The notes beneath the pieces are model-generated. The model worked only from the letters and a program-made list of their open reading frames with translations, ran no database searches and had not been told where the DNA came from. This document shows positions 13,299 to 25,537 of a stretch of 64,000 bases of DNA, piece after piece; position 1 is the stretch's first letter; each line of letters starts with the position of its first letter. The stretch comes from Lyophyllum atratum (lineage: Eukaryota; Basidiomycota; Agaricomycetes; Agaricales; Lyophyllaceae). Both the position numbers and the translations under genes were made by a program. The stretch spans positions 310,001 through 374,000 of the forward strand of contig JACGCN010000045.1 in NCBI GenBank assembly GCA_014905825.1, given 5' to 3'.

Positions 13299-15118
13299 GA
13301 TTGTCCTGGGTTGAATCCATTGCTTCCTTAGAAGCACCTTGCCTTTATACTGGGCAGGCAAATGTTCCAACAGGAGAGAACTCGGAATGAATTCGGGGAC
13401 AACAGGGTTACGAATCGGTAGAGTCGTTCTTGTAGCTGGAGATGCATCGTAAGCTGAAAAGGAAGACGTCCGTCGAGAACTGTTTTCGTTGGGCCGTGGG
13501 GTTTCGTCTGGTTTCGTGCTACTTCATGCGCCGATGGACATAGCGGATGGGGCACTGCAGGAACCACAGTACTGTTACACGGCAGCTACTGGCGCCAGGT
13601 GGCAACACGTGCACCTAATATTCTAAGTACGAGAAAATTCAGTCTACGGACATAGCAGAATCGCGAAGGCAGTGCGGCCTCCAGCTCATCCTGGTCATCT
13701 TGTAAAGTTCGATGCATTCGGAAACGATGGCTCGGAGGTGCTATGTATCCCTTCGGACCGTGCCCAAAACGTCAACCATGTCGATGGCGCGCGGTGTCAC
13801 CACCACCACAGGTCCTGCTTTACCAAGTTTCTAATCGAGAGTTTTTTTTAGAGAAGATCACACTGCACATGTTCGCAAGATGAGCTGTAGGGGGGCAGTG
13901 CGGGTGGCCACCGGTCACCGGTGAGGTATGGCCTCGTTAACGTTGTCGAAGTTGGTCCCGAGGTCACAAATTTCTGCTGTGGCTGTGTACTTGATGGCAT
14001 CAGCGCCTTCTGAAGACCTCTGTTTGCGTCAGATATCAACGTTTCAACCTTCTCCAGCTAGATACAACGCATACTGCCTCCTCCTCCTAATCTGCGATGG
14101 TCTAGCTCTGTCCGGATTGCTCTGCCGATACACAAGAGCTCGAGCTATCGCGCAGGAAAATCAACCACGGTGATTAGCATGTCTAAAGCATATCGGTTAT
14201 GATGCCCCCCGAGTCCGAGTCCAGTTAAGTACATCTCCAGCTTCCCGACGACTAACTATGTCGATCGCATCAACAACTGAATCCCGGTCTCGATCACGAT
14301 CTCTGCGAACTGCTTCTGCCCTTGGAGCATGCGCCACTGCGTTGTCAATAGTGACGCCAGTCATCACAATAGGCCACGATCCGTCTTTCTCCGCGGGGTC
14401 AATCCCAAGCAATCGCACATGCCGACCCCACCACATCCACTCTAAAATGTGACAGTTATTAATATCTTCTCCTGCAAGTCGTACTGATAGCCATCATCGT
14501 GATCTTGAACCTTTCGTTTCATGGCCACTCTCCCCAGTCAAATTTTGGTCAATCCGTGCACCATGGCGATCCCAGCATTACGCCTCCTGATTCGAGATCA
14601 AAATTGGTGTTTTCGAATCGCCGACATGCTCGCGAATCCACACGGTGCATTCTTCATCCGCAACGTGACACCTTCTTACATGCTCCGAATGCTGTCCTCG
14701 ACGTCGCTATGGACCAGGACTGAACACTACACCATAGTATGATGGCGCCTCACATTCAAAGTTCTCGGCTAGCGGAATGAGTTGATTTTGATGTTTCGTC
14801 ACTTGTGCCGAGATCCCGCCGCCGACGAAACCAGCCGAAACCTCAGTAGACCCTATTAACGAGGCCAACTACCGCCGCCCACCTGGTTCTCTTAGGTCTA
14901 AGCGTGGAGCTCGCATGGAGTTACTCTGCGTCGCGACTTCATGACCCATCGAGCTCGTATGGCCAGACCGTACCGCAGTACGGATTCTGTTGGTATGCAA
15001 CGAATGCCGTCCGTTGGCCGAGTCTTCAAGCCTTTAAAAGCTTCACGATTTCTCTCAGTTCAGCAGGTTGTATTTTACACGCCACTCCAAGCCTGCTTTC
15101 TAGCTCCCGAGTACCACC
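13299..15118. other. Intergenic with faint coding-like remnants
   Basis: 1.8 kb between the divergently transcribed carboxylesterase and the glycopeptide-like gene. The minus strand has short protein-like pieces (WWGRHVRLLGIDPAEKDGSWPIVMTG at about 14355-14436; EICDLGTNFDNVNEAIPHR at about 13920-13980) that I could not join into a gene or assign to a family. They may be relics. Confidence 0.35.
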
Positions 15119-16082
15119 ATGATGTTCAAAACTGTCCTCGCTGCTCTCCTGGCTACCGCCATTGGCGTGCAGGCTGAACGTCACGTCGTCCACTTTAACA
15201 ACAGGTGACGTTTCTTCGAGCTTGTAAATTGGGAAGGCACTAACTGGACCCTTCTGTATAACAGGTGTGGCCATGGAACCGTGAGTATACACAGAAGATA
15301 CAGCAGGAGTTCTATTTACTCAACTAGCGTCCGATTCTCTCTATTAGCCCAAGCTCATTAAGGGTCCGAATGTGCTCTCCAATGGCGCTGATTATGTCTC
15401 GAACGGCCCTCTGCTTGGAGCCATCGCGTAAGTGCACCTGCACACATTTTTATATCACTCAACCATTGAAATCTCATTTTTCAGATACCTCCAAACTGGT
15501 GAAGAACTTCAGTATATGCCACCAACGACTAACCCTTATTCTCTCTTCTCTCTCCTCTACGAAACAGGAAACTGCGGATTCAATGGCGAACGATGCACGC
15601 TTATCGAAACGACTCTGAAGAACCCCACAACCTCCGGTGGAGGGTCCAGCACGGATATTTCTCTCATCCCTCCGTGCGTCTGCGGTACTATCCTCATGAT
15701 ACATTCGGGACTAATATTTTCTCACTTCATCCAGTCTTGCGTTCTCCGTGACGACCGGATTCGGGTACGTTGGGCTCTCCTAAATCCAGTTATATATGTC
15801 CTAACACCTGGATATTACTTGCGCCATAGGTACTACAATGGTTGCGACGGCGGAGGCGCAAACTGTGAGCATTTTTCTTCGATTCTACCCCCTGGCACCC
15901 CCTCATCCTACCCCAAATTTTACAGGCAACAATGCCAACTGCCCAACTGCGTTCAAGGTGCCAGGTGACACTTACGTCCAGGTTGCGTGCCAAACCAACG
16001 ATGTGAGCCGCTTTGCTTCGCGTTTCCTCAGATATTGACTAGGAATTGCCATAAGGTGAACCTCGCGATTACCTTCTGCTAG
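15119..16082 (+). CDS. Small secreted Cys-containing glycopeptide-like protein
   Basis: Nine exons: 15119..15204, 15265..15280, 15348..15427, 15485..15498, 15568..15673, 15735..15764, 15830..15864, 15926..16002, 16056..16082; all phases close to give 156 aa. Signal peptide MMFKTVLAALLATAIGVQA, then ERHVVHFNNRCGHGTPKL..., GAIAYLQTGNCGFNGERCTLIETT, STDISLIPPLAFSVTTGFGYYNGCDGGGANC, and the C-terminus VNLAITFC. I recognise this as the family annotated 'glycopeptide' in several Agaricomycetes: secreted, even number of cysteines likely in disulphides, role unknown. Exons 2 and 4 are only 16 and 14 nt. The ratio of intron to coding sequence is high, about one intron per 17 codons. The first of two adjacent ATGs was taken; the second gives a signal peptide one residue shorter. 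Confidence 0.88.
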
Positions 16083-17055
16083 TAAGCCCGAGGCGTTCTA
16101 TCTTCGCCAAGGCCTGCCTTGTGTCCGTCGAGAAGCCTTTTGCTTCCTTATTGCACAGATGATACTACACTTACGAATAATCTCAATGTACCATCTCCCC
16201 GCTATCCAATGTTATGATGATAAGAACTTCCTTTTGGCTTGTAACCATCGCATGACTAGAATTATGTAAGGCAAATCTGACTGATACCTTGGCCAAAGCC
16301 GCCAAAACGCCTCCTCCTCCACCTCCATGTCGTGATCCGGTTCCACAGGCTTGCCTCATATGGCTTCAGGTTCAGAGTTATCTGTTCTTGCGCTCATGTT
16401 TCTCATGAACGTATCCGGACGACTATTTTGAAAGCTATTTCCTGGAAACAAATTCGCCTATTCAAACCTTGCTGCCCCCGGCTACATGCTTTCGAAGCTC
16501 GGTCTTTCAAGTTTTCGGACCGGCTATCTGGGGATGACGTTGATCTGCAACACCAGGAGGCAGAGGTGTACAGATCTTGTGCTCACTGATTCACGCGACG
16601 CAAAAAAATCCTCAAGGCATCGATGACTCGGGGCGATCCACTATCAAGTGCACTTTCTTTCGCACCTCAACGCATGCCCAGAATGTGTTCCACCCGTGAC
16701 TCTTCCGCTGTCAGAATCTGGAAGGCAGTTGAAGAAAGGTCCTCGGGAGCAAGGATGGGCCATATATATTTACCCACACAGGCGAGAAGCACGGCCAAGG
16801 TCTCCCAGGGCCAAGCAGTTAGTTCTCGATACGCCCCAAGCACGACTATTGGAGTATACTTAGTGCCGACCAGCCTGTTCCCATCCGGCTTTGGTCTTAG
16901 AAAGCAGAAAGGACTCGCTTCTTTCGCTTCATATGTCCCTAAAACTGATCAATTTTCCCCACACCCAGTGAGAACGAATTTACGCAACACAGACTCAAAG
17001 GTAGATGCTATATAATGGGCTCGCGTTGACCCCGAAACCTCGTCATACCTCGACA
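16083..17055. other. Intergenic, upstream of glyoxal oxidase A
   Basis: Includes the 3' flank of the glycopeptide-like gene and the promoter of glyoxal oxidase A (see TATA element at 17009). No gene supported. Confidence 0.5.
17009..17016 (+). promoter_or_regulatory. TATA box of glyoxal oxidase A
   Basis: TATATAAT lies 40 bp before the start codon at 17056, a plausible core promoter position for a strongly expressed secreted enzyme. The paralogue at 26415 also has a TATA-like element. Confidence 0.55.
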
Positions 17056-19177
17056 ATGCGCAGCCTTCTTCCTCTTTTACTTTATCCCTTCCTCAGCCTC
17101 GCAGCACCTTCTCCTGCCGGATGGAACTTTGTCCAAAATGGTACCACTGGGATAGTCGCTCTCGAAGCTATCGTCGTCTCCCCCACCCTCGCTGTCCTCT
17201 TCGATCGAGTACAGAATAATCCGCTCCAGATCAACGGAGCCGGTGCATGGGGAGCGCTTTGGAACTTCGAGACTAATACAGCGACTCCCCTAAGCTTGGT
17301 ATCGGATAGCTTCTGCGCCAGCGGTGGGTTCCTAAGCAATGGCACTATGGTGAGCAAGGGACTTGCATTATTCAAGCCGATTATTTATTGCCAGTGTTGG
17401 TAGGTGAGCGTGGGCGGACAACACGTCGAGAGTCCCGACACCGAGCCGGACACTGATGGACGAATGATGATCAGGCTATTTGAGCCATGCGCGGATGCTA
17501 ACGGTGTCGGGTGTAAAATCATTGAAGACCCCGAGAGACTCCATCTCGCCGAGTACAGATGGTACCCATCCTCCCTGCGTATCTTCGATGGATCTTTGGT
17601 GTGGACTTCGAGTTCTCTGCTATGTCGAGGTCTAACTTCACTCTGGTGTGCCGTAGATGATTATTGGCGGCATGCATGACCAAACCCCATTCTACAATTT
17701 CGACCCAGTCAATAGCTTTGAGTTCTTCCCACCGAAGGACAGCGGAATCCCTCGTCCCTCTCCCTTCCTCGAACGCAGTTTACCTGCGAATTTGTTCCCT
17801 CGGTACGCTACAATACATCTACAGCCTACTCTGTCTAACCTACCCCCAAACAGAGGCTTCGCCCTTCCCGACGGCAGAATCTTCATGGTCGCAAACAACC
17901 AGACAATCATCTACGACATCGAGAAGCGCACCGAAACGCGCCTCCCGGACCTCCCCAACGGCGTTCGCATCACCAACCCATTCGACGGCACCGCAACCCT
18001 CCTCCCCCTCACACCGCCGCTCTTCACACCAGAGGTCCTGGTATGCGGCGGGACGAACGTAAGCGACACGATCCCGTCCGAGCAGCTGTCCGCGCAGGAC
18101 CCAGCTTCAGACCAATGCAGTCGTATAACGGTGACGCCGGAGGGTATCCGACGCGGCTGGGTCGTCGAGAGGATGCCGGAGGGTAGGATGATGCCTGAGA
18201 TGGTAATGTTGCCGGACGGGCGGGTGCTGATTTTGAATGGCGGGGAGACCGGTTATGCGGCGATCGCGAGTGTGGCGAATGCTGTCGACGGGCAGTCGAA
18301 TGCAGATAATCCTGTGTACGTTTCTGGCGTCGTTTCTAGATGTGTGTTATACTGACCATTCTTTTTGAAAAGGCTCAAACCTGTCCTCTATACGCCGAGC
18401 GCTCCGCTTGGAAAGAGATTCAGCAACAAGGAATTGCCTGCGACAGATATCGCGCGCATGTATCACTCCAGCGCGTCCTTGACACCTAGCGGGTATGGTC
18501 TTTCTGCCAGAAATTTGACACTCTGCTCATGCTCTCCTCAGCAACATTTTCATCGCGGGTTCGAACCCGAATATTGGCATCCTGAACGACACTCGCTTAC
18601 CCGCGTTCGTCGTCCTGAACGATTCTCCTTGTCTCCCTCTCACTGATGCCTTTTCCTTCCAACGTTACCTAGCGAGTTCCGCGTAGAGTATCTCAACCCG
18701 CCATACATGAGCGTTGCACGCCCCGTTCTACACAATGTCCCCAAAACGCTGCCCTTCAACCACGCCTTCACCGTCCCCATTGACGTCCCCACCGGTCTCA
18801 AGGCTACAACCGTGCAAGGTGCGTCTACACGTCTCCCACCACGAACCCAATCCCTGATTCGTAGGAATTGCAGTCGCGTTGATGGACCTGGGATTCTCCT
18901 CGCACGCCTTCCACTCGAGCTCGCGCCTCGTATTCATGCACGCCGTGCTGGCGCCCAACCGTAAGTCGGTCACTATCACCACGCCGCCGAATAACCGCGT
19001 ATTCCCCCCGGGACCTGGTACGTACCTACCTCGTCCCTTACATCGTCCTTGAATTGATATTGGATAGGCTACGTATTCATCACCATCGATGGCGTTACGA
19101 GCACCGGGGCGCACGTCCTCGTCGGCGACGGCCGCGCGCCGCCAGTGAGGGAACAGGGGATCCATCTTCCTTTTTGA
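17056..19177 (+). CDS. Glyoxal oxidase A (copper radical oxidase, AA5_1)
   Basis: Nine exons: 17056..17349, 17404..17598, 17657..17802, 17854..18315, 18373..18492, 18542..18604, 18673..18818, 18874..19017, 19068..19177; 559 aa with closed phases. Signal peptide [18 protein letters not shown], then a galactose-oxidase-type kelch beta-propeller and C-terminal domain. Family active-site residues can be placed: Cys87 (DSFCASGG) and Tyr152 (RWYPSS) for the thioether cofactor, Tyr396-His397 (ARMYHSS) and His486 (FSSHAF) as copper ligands. The enzyme oxidises small aldehydes such as glyoxal and methylglyoxal to acids, releasing H2O2 outside the cell, where it feeds peroxidases. Its twin lies 9.4 kb downstream. 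The stop codon sits within the first unit of a 117-bp tandem duplication. Confidence 0.95.
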
Positions 19178-19405
19178 CCTTGAATGCTAGCAAGTGTTCG
19201 AAGGACTGCGATTTTAATTACTCGTGTAGTGCTACATAGCTACTCGTGAGGGACAGACTGATTACGCGCTCACCGATATAATGTAAACTTTTGACCTTGA
19301 ATGCTAGCAAGTGTTCGAAGGACTGCGATGTTAATTACTCATGTAGTGCTACATAGCTACTCGTGAGGGACAGACTGATTACGCACTCACCGATATAATG
19401 TAAAT
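19172..19405 (+). repeat. 117-bp tandem duplication at the 3' end of glyoxal oxidase A
   Basis: Units 19172..19288 and 19289..19405 are nearly identical (TTTTGACCTTGAATGCTAGC... to ...CACCGATATAATGTAAA). Only a few substitutions separate them, for example GCGATTTTAA versus GCGATGTTAA and ACGCGCTC versus ACGCACTC. The first unit begins inside the last sense codon and includes the TGA, so the duplication copies the start of the 3' UTR. Confidence 0.92.
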
Positions 19406-19817
19406 ACTTCAAGTGTTATGCATTTATTTTTCGACGAGAGTAGTACTTGTTTCATCAGTGACTTGGTGACTCTTTCGATCTTTGCCTATTTCGGGGTGTT
19501 TGGTATGAGGATAGCTTGTTAGCGCCATGAAAGATGGCAAGGTGACTTCTAAACACGTATCGAAAGGAGAGAAAGGCAGCAACTTCAAAAGCTCAATACA
19601 TTTATCAAAAACCTCAGCTATATTTTGAGCACAAGACATCATCAACGAGTTCACGATACGACTATATACAAGCAAATGTAATAGATCACAAGATCAGAGC
19701 CCTTTTGGCCCACCAAACACGAGTCGCGACACCAGTTGAACGGCATCTCAAATCTAAAGCGAACGAGCGACGACAGGACGGCATGTTGAAACCACCCCTT
19801 GCCCTCAGCACCGCCGT
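19406..19817. other. Tail-to-tail intergenic between glyoxal oxidase A and INO1
   Basis: About 410 bp of presumed 3' UTR and terminator sequence for two converging genes. No coding signal. Confidence 0.5.
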
Positions 19818-21598
19818 TTACCAGATGCGGGTCTCAAGAAGCAAGTCACTGTTCGCCTCCACGCCAATACAAGCCTTAAGGAAGCTCTCGAGCGCGTTGC
19901 GCTGTCTGTTAAGGCTGTTCACCACCTCAGTGCCTGCCATCACGATATCAGTATGGTTCACTATCACGCCAAGTGAATGAGGAAACGTACCAGGCTTAAC
20001 GAGCGGCGCCTTGAGCATGTACGACAACAGCGACAGCACCGGGTACAACGGCGCGAACTCCGCCTGGGCCGCAGCACCATCCACGGGGAGCTTGCGGTAC
20101 TTGATGCGGGTGAGCAGCTCGGTGAGGATGCACAGGTCGAGAATGAGCGGCGTAGCAAGGAGCGAGTCCTCACACTCATTGAAGATATTGATCGTCGAGC
20201 GGCCCCCACAGAAGATCTCCGAGTAATACTCATCGATCGCGCGCTTCGAGTCGCCCACCGCCGGCACGTACTTGATCACCACGATATGGTCCGGGTGCTC
20301 GCCCTTCTCCTTCGTGCCCTCCTTAGGCGCCTTGTACAGGAGCCTGTTGGCATCGACCATGTCGTCGACGACGCTGCTCTTGCTGATCTCCTTGGAGCGG
20401 AACTGGCGCTCGGCAGAGAGGTTGTGCCCGTCGTTGTTGCCGAGGTGGTTGTACGAGGCGATGGAGAGGGGCTTGATGCCGGCGTTCACTAAGAACTCGG
20501 CGAGGACGGACTTGAGCTTCGTCTGGCCGGACTTGAGGTCGTCGCCGCCGATGAAGGAGTTGTGGCGCTCGGCGAGGGCGATGATGCCGGGGACGAAGGT
20601 GTTCTGGGGGGCACCGTTGACGAAGGGTTCGCCCTCGAGGATGGCGGCGACGGCGAAGACGCTGGAAGGGGAGACCTCGGCGTGGGAGCTCTTGATCGCA
20701 GCGAGGACGTTGTCGGCGGTGTCGTTGACGCCGGGGATGATGTCGCTGTAGCGCTCGGTGTTGGCAGTCCAGAACACGACGACGCGGTCAAGCTCGTTGT
20801 CGGCCTTGAACTTGCGGATGTCGGCACGGATCTGGTCGAGGTGGGCTTGCTTATCGGAGCCGGGAAGGACGTTGTCGGCACGCTCCTCCTGGTTGGCAGC
20901 GATAAAGTCGGGGTAGTAGATGGAAGGGAGGGGAGCACCAAGTAGAGCCATGTGGGGCTTGACTTGACGCTGGAGGTCATAGTCGAGGACCTGAGCGCGC
21001 TCCATGGCCTTGTCAAGGGGCACGCCAGAGATGTCCCAGCCACCGAGAACGAGGTCGTTGGGGTGGACCATGGGGAGGACGTCGGAGATAGGGACATGAA
21101 CATCGTTGCCACTTGCAGCATCCGTACCGATACGGACGGTGGACGCGCGAAGGAGCGAGCCGATGTAGTTGGGCTGTTGGATACCCTGCTTGGTGTGCCA
21201 TACGATGTTATGGCGGTTGGCGAGGATGGTCGCGCACAAGGTAGTGCCGTTGTTGCCACCAACACCAATCATCATCAAACTGTATGAATGACACGTTAGA
21301 AATAGCAAAAGTAGTGACGAGAGAACACGTACCCAGTCTTGCCGACGGCTCTCTTGGTCTGGAACTCATAGGGCTGGACGGTAGGGGTGATGGTGAAGTG
21401 TCCGTCAGACACGGTGACATTGGAACCGCGGTTGAAGAACTTGGACGTGATATGCTCGTCAGAGTAAAGCGTGTTCTCTGACTGAACGGTAATCGCGTGG
21501 GGGCGACGGACAGCGGTGGGATGGATAGGGAGGACAGATTCGAGTTGGGACTCCGGGGTGTTGTACCCAGAGGTTCCGTTAGACACGTTTGGGGCCAT
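19818..21598 (-). CDS. INO1: Inositol-3-phosphate synthase (myo-inositol-1-phosphate synthase)
   Basis: Exons (minus) 21598..21333 and 21279..19818, one 53-nt phase-2 intron, 575 aa. Converts glucose 6-phosphate to 1D-myo-inositol 3-phosphate using NAD+, the first step of inositol synthesis, in the cytosol. The N-terminus ends TKRAVGKTG; the splice then gives [13 protein letters not shown], the Rossmann NAD-binding glycine motif. Other family blocks are present: [82 protein letters not shown], and [19 protein letters not shown]. Length is slightly above the usual fungal ~530-550 aa because of the N-terminal extension. It is tail-to-tail with glyoxal oxidase A. Coding strand is strongly GC-rich with biased codons, consistent with high expression. 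Confidence 0.97.
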
Positions 21599-23709
21599 TG
21601 GATTCGATTGAGAGATAGTTGCAAAGGGGTGGGTGTACGAAAATCAGAAACTTATCAGGAAGCCGGGCGCGGAGTGCTTGGAACCTCTATGGGAGTTGTG
21701 CGAGCTGCAAAGCTGGTTTGAGTACATGCAAAGACTGCAAGTAACTCCTAGAAAGGGGGTTGTAGGATGCGAGAGAAAGCTAAGATGCTGGAGAACGTTG
21801 GAGAGTGCGAGGAGCTTATATAGCAGTGGGATGCTGAAGGGTTGAGGTAAACTGTGAAATGAAGCACGCGTTTTATCAACTTTTTTCAAAGTCCGGACCG
21901 ACTAAGCGAAATCGTACGATCAGAATTCTTATCGGTTTTGGGGTTCTAACAGAAACGTATTTCATTTTCCCTCCTGTCTTCCACAACGTGTTTGATATGC
22001 GGCATGCTTGTAACGTTCGAGCTTCAGATGCTTGATAAGGATACTGTGGCCGGGATTGGTCTGCGGTCTTGGGATGCTCAAACAGGCTCGCACGGCTCGC
22101 GAGAATTGCCTGCACACAAACGTCGGGGGCACTTCACCCGCCACAACCTAACTTTGGTTAGGTAAAAAGGCGGCATGTGTCTACAATGTCACCGGGATTG
22201 TCAGGTTCGGAATATCACGCCGCTCAAGACCATGATGCAAGCCCTGAAATCACATTGTTGGATACTTTCAAATCGATGGCGCGGTCGCCCTCCGCAGCAC
22301 TACTTAAGATGGTATGAATCATGGAAGCGAGAAGGAAGTGGTGCGCAGCTGACTCCCGAAAGTCCATATATGGAGGTAATCGACGCGTGCGCAGCGCAGG
22401 GAAGGCACGAGTAATCGGAACTTCAGGACGTCAAGGCCCAGCCCATGCGCCTTGACTTGATTGCACCCTCGCTATTCCACACCTCGGGGCTCGGATACAT
22501 AGAATCCCATCGAACGATCAAGAACGGCAGCAAAATGGGGTGACGACAACGACTAAGCATGGCACTCATGTCTTCGAGCTCCTGAGCTTCGTCGTCATTG
22601 TATTTCTTACCCTGCAGGGTCTGCAAAACGATATGGACAACTTAGAAATCTATGACAGCCTCCGACTCGCACCTCGAGGAAGATATGTCAGGACATGTCT
22701 CGTAAAGTCTGGTCTAAAATTGAAACCTCTTGGGCGATCCTACTCTCCGTGACGATCGATCTTCGGCGTACCGCTGCAGGGGACCCTGCTATTTTGGCGT
22801 CTGCCTGCCTACTGTCATCGCAGCTCTCTCGATTGCAACGCCTTTCCATCGAGGCTTACACCACCGGAGAATTATACTCCATACTCCAGTACATAGAGAA
22901 CATGCCTGGTCCGATGTCGGAGACCATACGCCTCCAATCAGGCAAATTCTATCAAGGGTCTATCAGCAACAATCCAAAATGCCGCCCTATCTTCAATTCC
23001 AAGGGGAGCATCACCTACCGGGGGGGTCTCTTGTGCAGAGCTTTTTGCCCACCGTTTCCCAGCCTGCCTATCTTATCGCTGCCCAACACCGGGACCGCGA
23101 GGGCATTCGAGCGTGGTTGACATCTGCGACTTCCTTGACTGATCAATCCATCTATCGAAATACCGTCACGTACTCGCATGAAGGAAATGCGCCGAGATCT
23201 TCATCCCTGCGCCCGGTATGCTGCGTCTTCAATTCCCTGATGACACGGAAAGCGGGTACTTGTGCCATATTGGCAGGGCGTCTTTGACAGTGCTTCAATA
23301 GAGGCATACATCTGGTCGACATGGGGAAGGCCAGCTCTCTCGCAGTAAGCCCTGCGATGATATAATCCCCCCGATTCTGCGCGTATGTAGCTAGTCGGAC
23401 CTGAAATGATGACACCGAGGAATGTGGCACGGGAAGCCTGATTTTGCAGCGATCTGCAGTCGAAGTTTGGGAGTTGGGATGTACGTTACGATTTCATGAG
23501 CAGAGACCACCATATGTGATAGCAGTCTATGATCTTTGCGATATTCGGAGGGGACAAAAGAACCCATATCACACAAAAGAATGAATGCAATACATCATGA
23601 GGTGAGGTTATGATCGATCATGTACTGGCAGATTATTCAAATAGATAGCGATGTAGTAAGTGCGTATGTGGAGCTCGCAGAAGTTAGTCAGATGTACTCC
23701 TCTACCCCC
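21599..23709. other. Intergenic with a possible F-box/LRR relic
   Basis: 2.1 kb upstream of INO1 and downstream of TIM50. On the plus strand at about 22540-23030 there are protein-like pieces (SRLQRLSIEAYTTGELYSILQYIENMPGP) reminiscent of the LRR part of Agaricomycete F-box proteins, but no intact start, F-box or consistent exon chain could be built. The part near 21600-21900 would hold the INO1 promoter. Confidence 0.35.
22695..23120 (+). pseudogene. Possible remnant of an F-box/LRR-type gene
   Basis: An open stretch with LSRLQRLSIEAYTTGELYSIL and a following proline-containing segment resembles the leucine-rich part of fungal F-box proteins such as the one at 35399. Neither an upstream F-box nor conserved splice sites were found, and the sequence runs into frameshifted text. 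Called a remnant with low confidence; it could be chance. Confidence 0.25.
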
Positions 23710-25537
23710 TCATGTCGTCCGCGCAACCTCCTTTCCCTTCCCCTCACCTTCCCCGGCCTTCGCCGTCTCCTGCCCCTCCTCACCCTCTTTCTTCCTCGGC
23801 CTCCCGCTCAGGTGATCAAACGCCTCCCACAGAGTCCCCGGCACGTCGCCCGCAACCTGCTGCTGCTCCTGCTCCAGCAGCTTCTCGAGCTCCTCCCGAT
23901 GATCCGCGATGTACTTCTGCTCGTCCTGGTACTGCAGCTGCGCCTCACGCCGCTTCTGCTCCAGGTAGGTCGGGGGGATACCTGACGTTGAGGCCGACGC
24001 GGGGGTCTAAGGGATGGGGAAGGTAAGGCGTCAGTGTTACGTTACTTTGATCATGAGAGGTATGGGTAAAACGCACAGCGTTCGAGAGGCCAAAGAGAGA
24101 GGAGAAGGAGCTTGAGGAGACGCCCTTCTTGTTCTTCCATTCCTCAACGTGCTTAGCCTTCGCCTCTGCTTCCTTCTTAGCATACTCCAGCGGGATGTTC
24201 TTGTCCTTATAGACGTCGAGAATCGGGCGAACGTCGGGCGGATGATAGATGGCAATGGCTATAGGCTCATCATTAAACAACAGTCGAGAGGGAGAAGAGA
24301 GGGGACGAACATTCGAGGAAGGGGATCATGGCGATGAGACCATTGTCCCGGGAATCGCCCTTCCATTTGGGGAGGATGATCGCGTTCTCGGGATGCGTTG
24401 CGACGTGTTCTGGGTCGGTGTCGAGCAGGATGACCTTGGAGAGGTCACGGTTCAGGTAGGAGAGATCCTAGGATGGATTGAGTATAAGTCATGCACATCG
24501 ATGAGTATCTCAAGCACGAACCTTGACAATTTTGCCGTTGATCGAGCGGGTGGCTTCGCGGAAGAGGCGGTGTGTGATGTAAAAGTTGAAGCGGTCAAGC
24601 TTGTCTAAAATAGGACCAGCGGTCTGTAAGATATCGTCAGTCTGAGGTTAAGAGAGGTTAAAAACACCACTTGAAACCCACATAGTAATTTTGGGTAGTG
24701 AACACGACGACTTCGTAGAACTGCGAGATATAGGCCAAGAAATAGTCTACACCTGGTCGTTTCGCCGTTCGCCAACCATGCTGGCGCTGTTATGACAGTG
24801 AATCGAGCAATCGCGCTAAAATTAAGAAAGATAACGCACATCCCATGTAGAGGTAACTAGCAGGTCGTCGATGGATATTAGGAGGGTGTATGGCTTCTGG
24901 TGCGGTGGAGGATACGCCGGCGGTAGGAGCTCAGGCCATGCGGGTTTGTTAAAGTACTGTTACGTGGCTCAGCAGACGTTGGAGGATGAAATACTTGACA
25001 CATACGTCAAACAGATCCGTAAATCGCTCTTTCGTCCTCCCTAGCCACGTTGACGGTGCTTGCTCAATAGTCTACGCCGCGTCATTATTATTAGCCAACT
25101 AATCAATGTTGAACACGTACCATCTTCTTCGCCTTGAGCTCGTCCTCCTCCCATTCACGACCCATATAGACTGTGTTCACACCGAACGCGACCGCGAGGA
25201 GAGCCAACGCCAACCGCCCCGTGTTCCGCCGCTTCCGCTCTGCGCTCGACAGCGAACCCTTCGACGACCGTGCACCCGTCCTCTGCTGCTCCGTGGGGTC
25301 CGGCGGAGCAAAATCGAGACTTGGTACACTACCAGGCTGCAAAGGCGCTGGCGTCGGCTCTGGTGGAGGCTCCGGAGTGCTTGACGCGGAGGGTTTCGGT
25401 GGCTCAGGTGGTGGGGGTGGTGAAGTAGGCCCCTGCTTTAACGTCGAGGGTGGCGGTGTTGGGGGCTTCTTGGCCATGCATCGTACGGACTGTACGAAGA
25501 CACGCCGCGGAACCGTTCGAGTCAAGACGGCGAACAT
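23710..25537 (-). CDS. TIM50: Mitochondrial import inner membrane translocase subunit TIM50
   Basis: Eight exons (minus): 25537..25121, 25071..25006, 24956..24840, 24786..24682, 24623..24522, 24467..24311, 24258..24077, 24006..23710; 480 aa, all phases close. TIM50 is the presequence receptor of the TIM23 complex, anchored in the inner membrane and facing the intermembrane space. Basic mitochondrial presequence ([19 protein letters not shown]), a Pro-rich linker, one transmembrane helix at about 105-123 ([18 protein letters not shown]), then the FCP1/CTD-phosphatase-like fold: [84 protein letters not shown], and FLESIAIY. The C-terminus ([15 protein letters not shown]...) is a coiled Glu/Gln-rich tail ending KEVARTT. 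Divergent from glyoxal oxidase B. Confidence 0.96.

Noticed and set aside
14197..14436. Minus-strand protein-like stretch (WWGRHVRLLGIDP...)
   Set aside because: Protein-like but isolated, with an Arg-Asp repeat region and no joinable exons; not enough to call a gene or name a family.
18558..18570. tRNA-like T-arm word (GGTTCGAACCCGA)
   Set aside because: It lies in a glyoxal oxidase exon encoding AGSNPN, the same block occurs in the paralogue, and no cloverleaf surrounds it.
20489..21268. Long open frames antisense or out of frame to INO1
   Set aside because: They arise from the high GC third-position bias of INO1, consist of Ser/Thr/Pro/Arg-rich text, and have no domain or splice signals.
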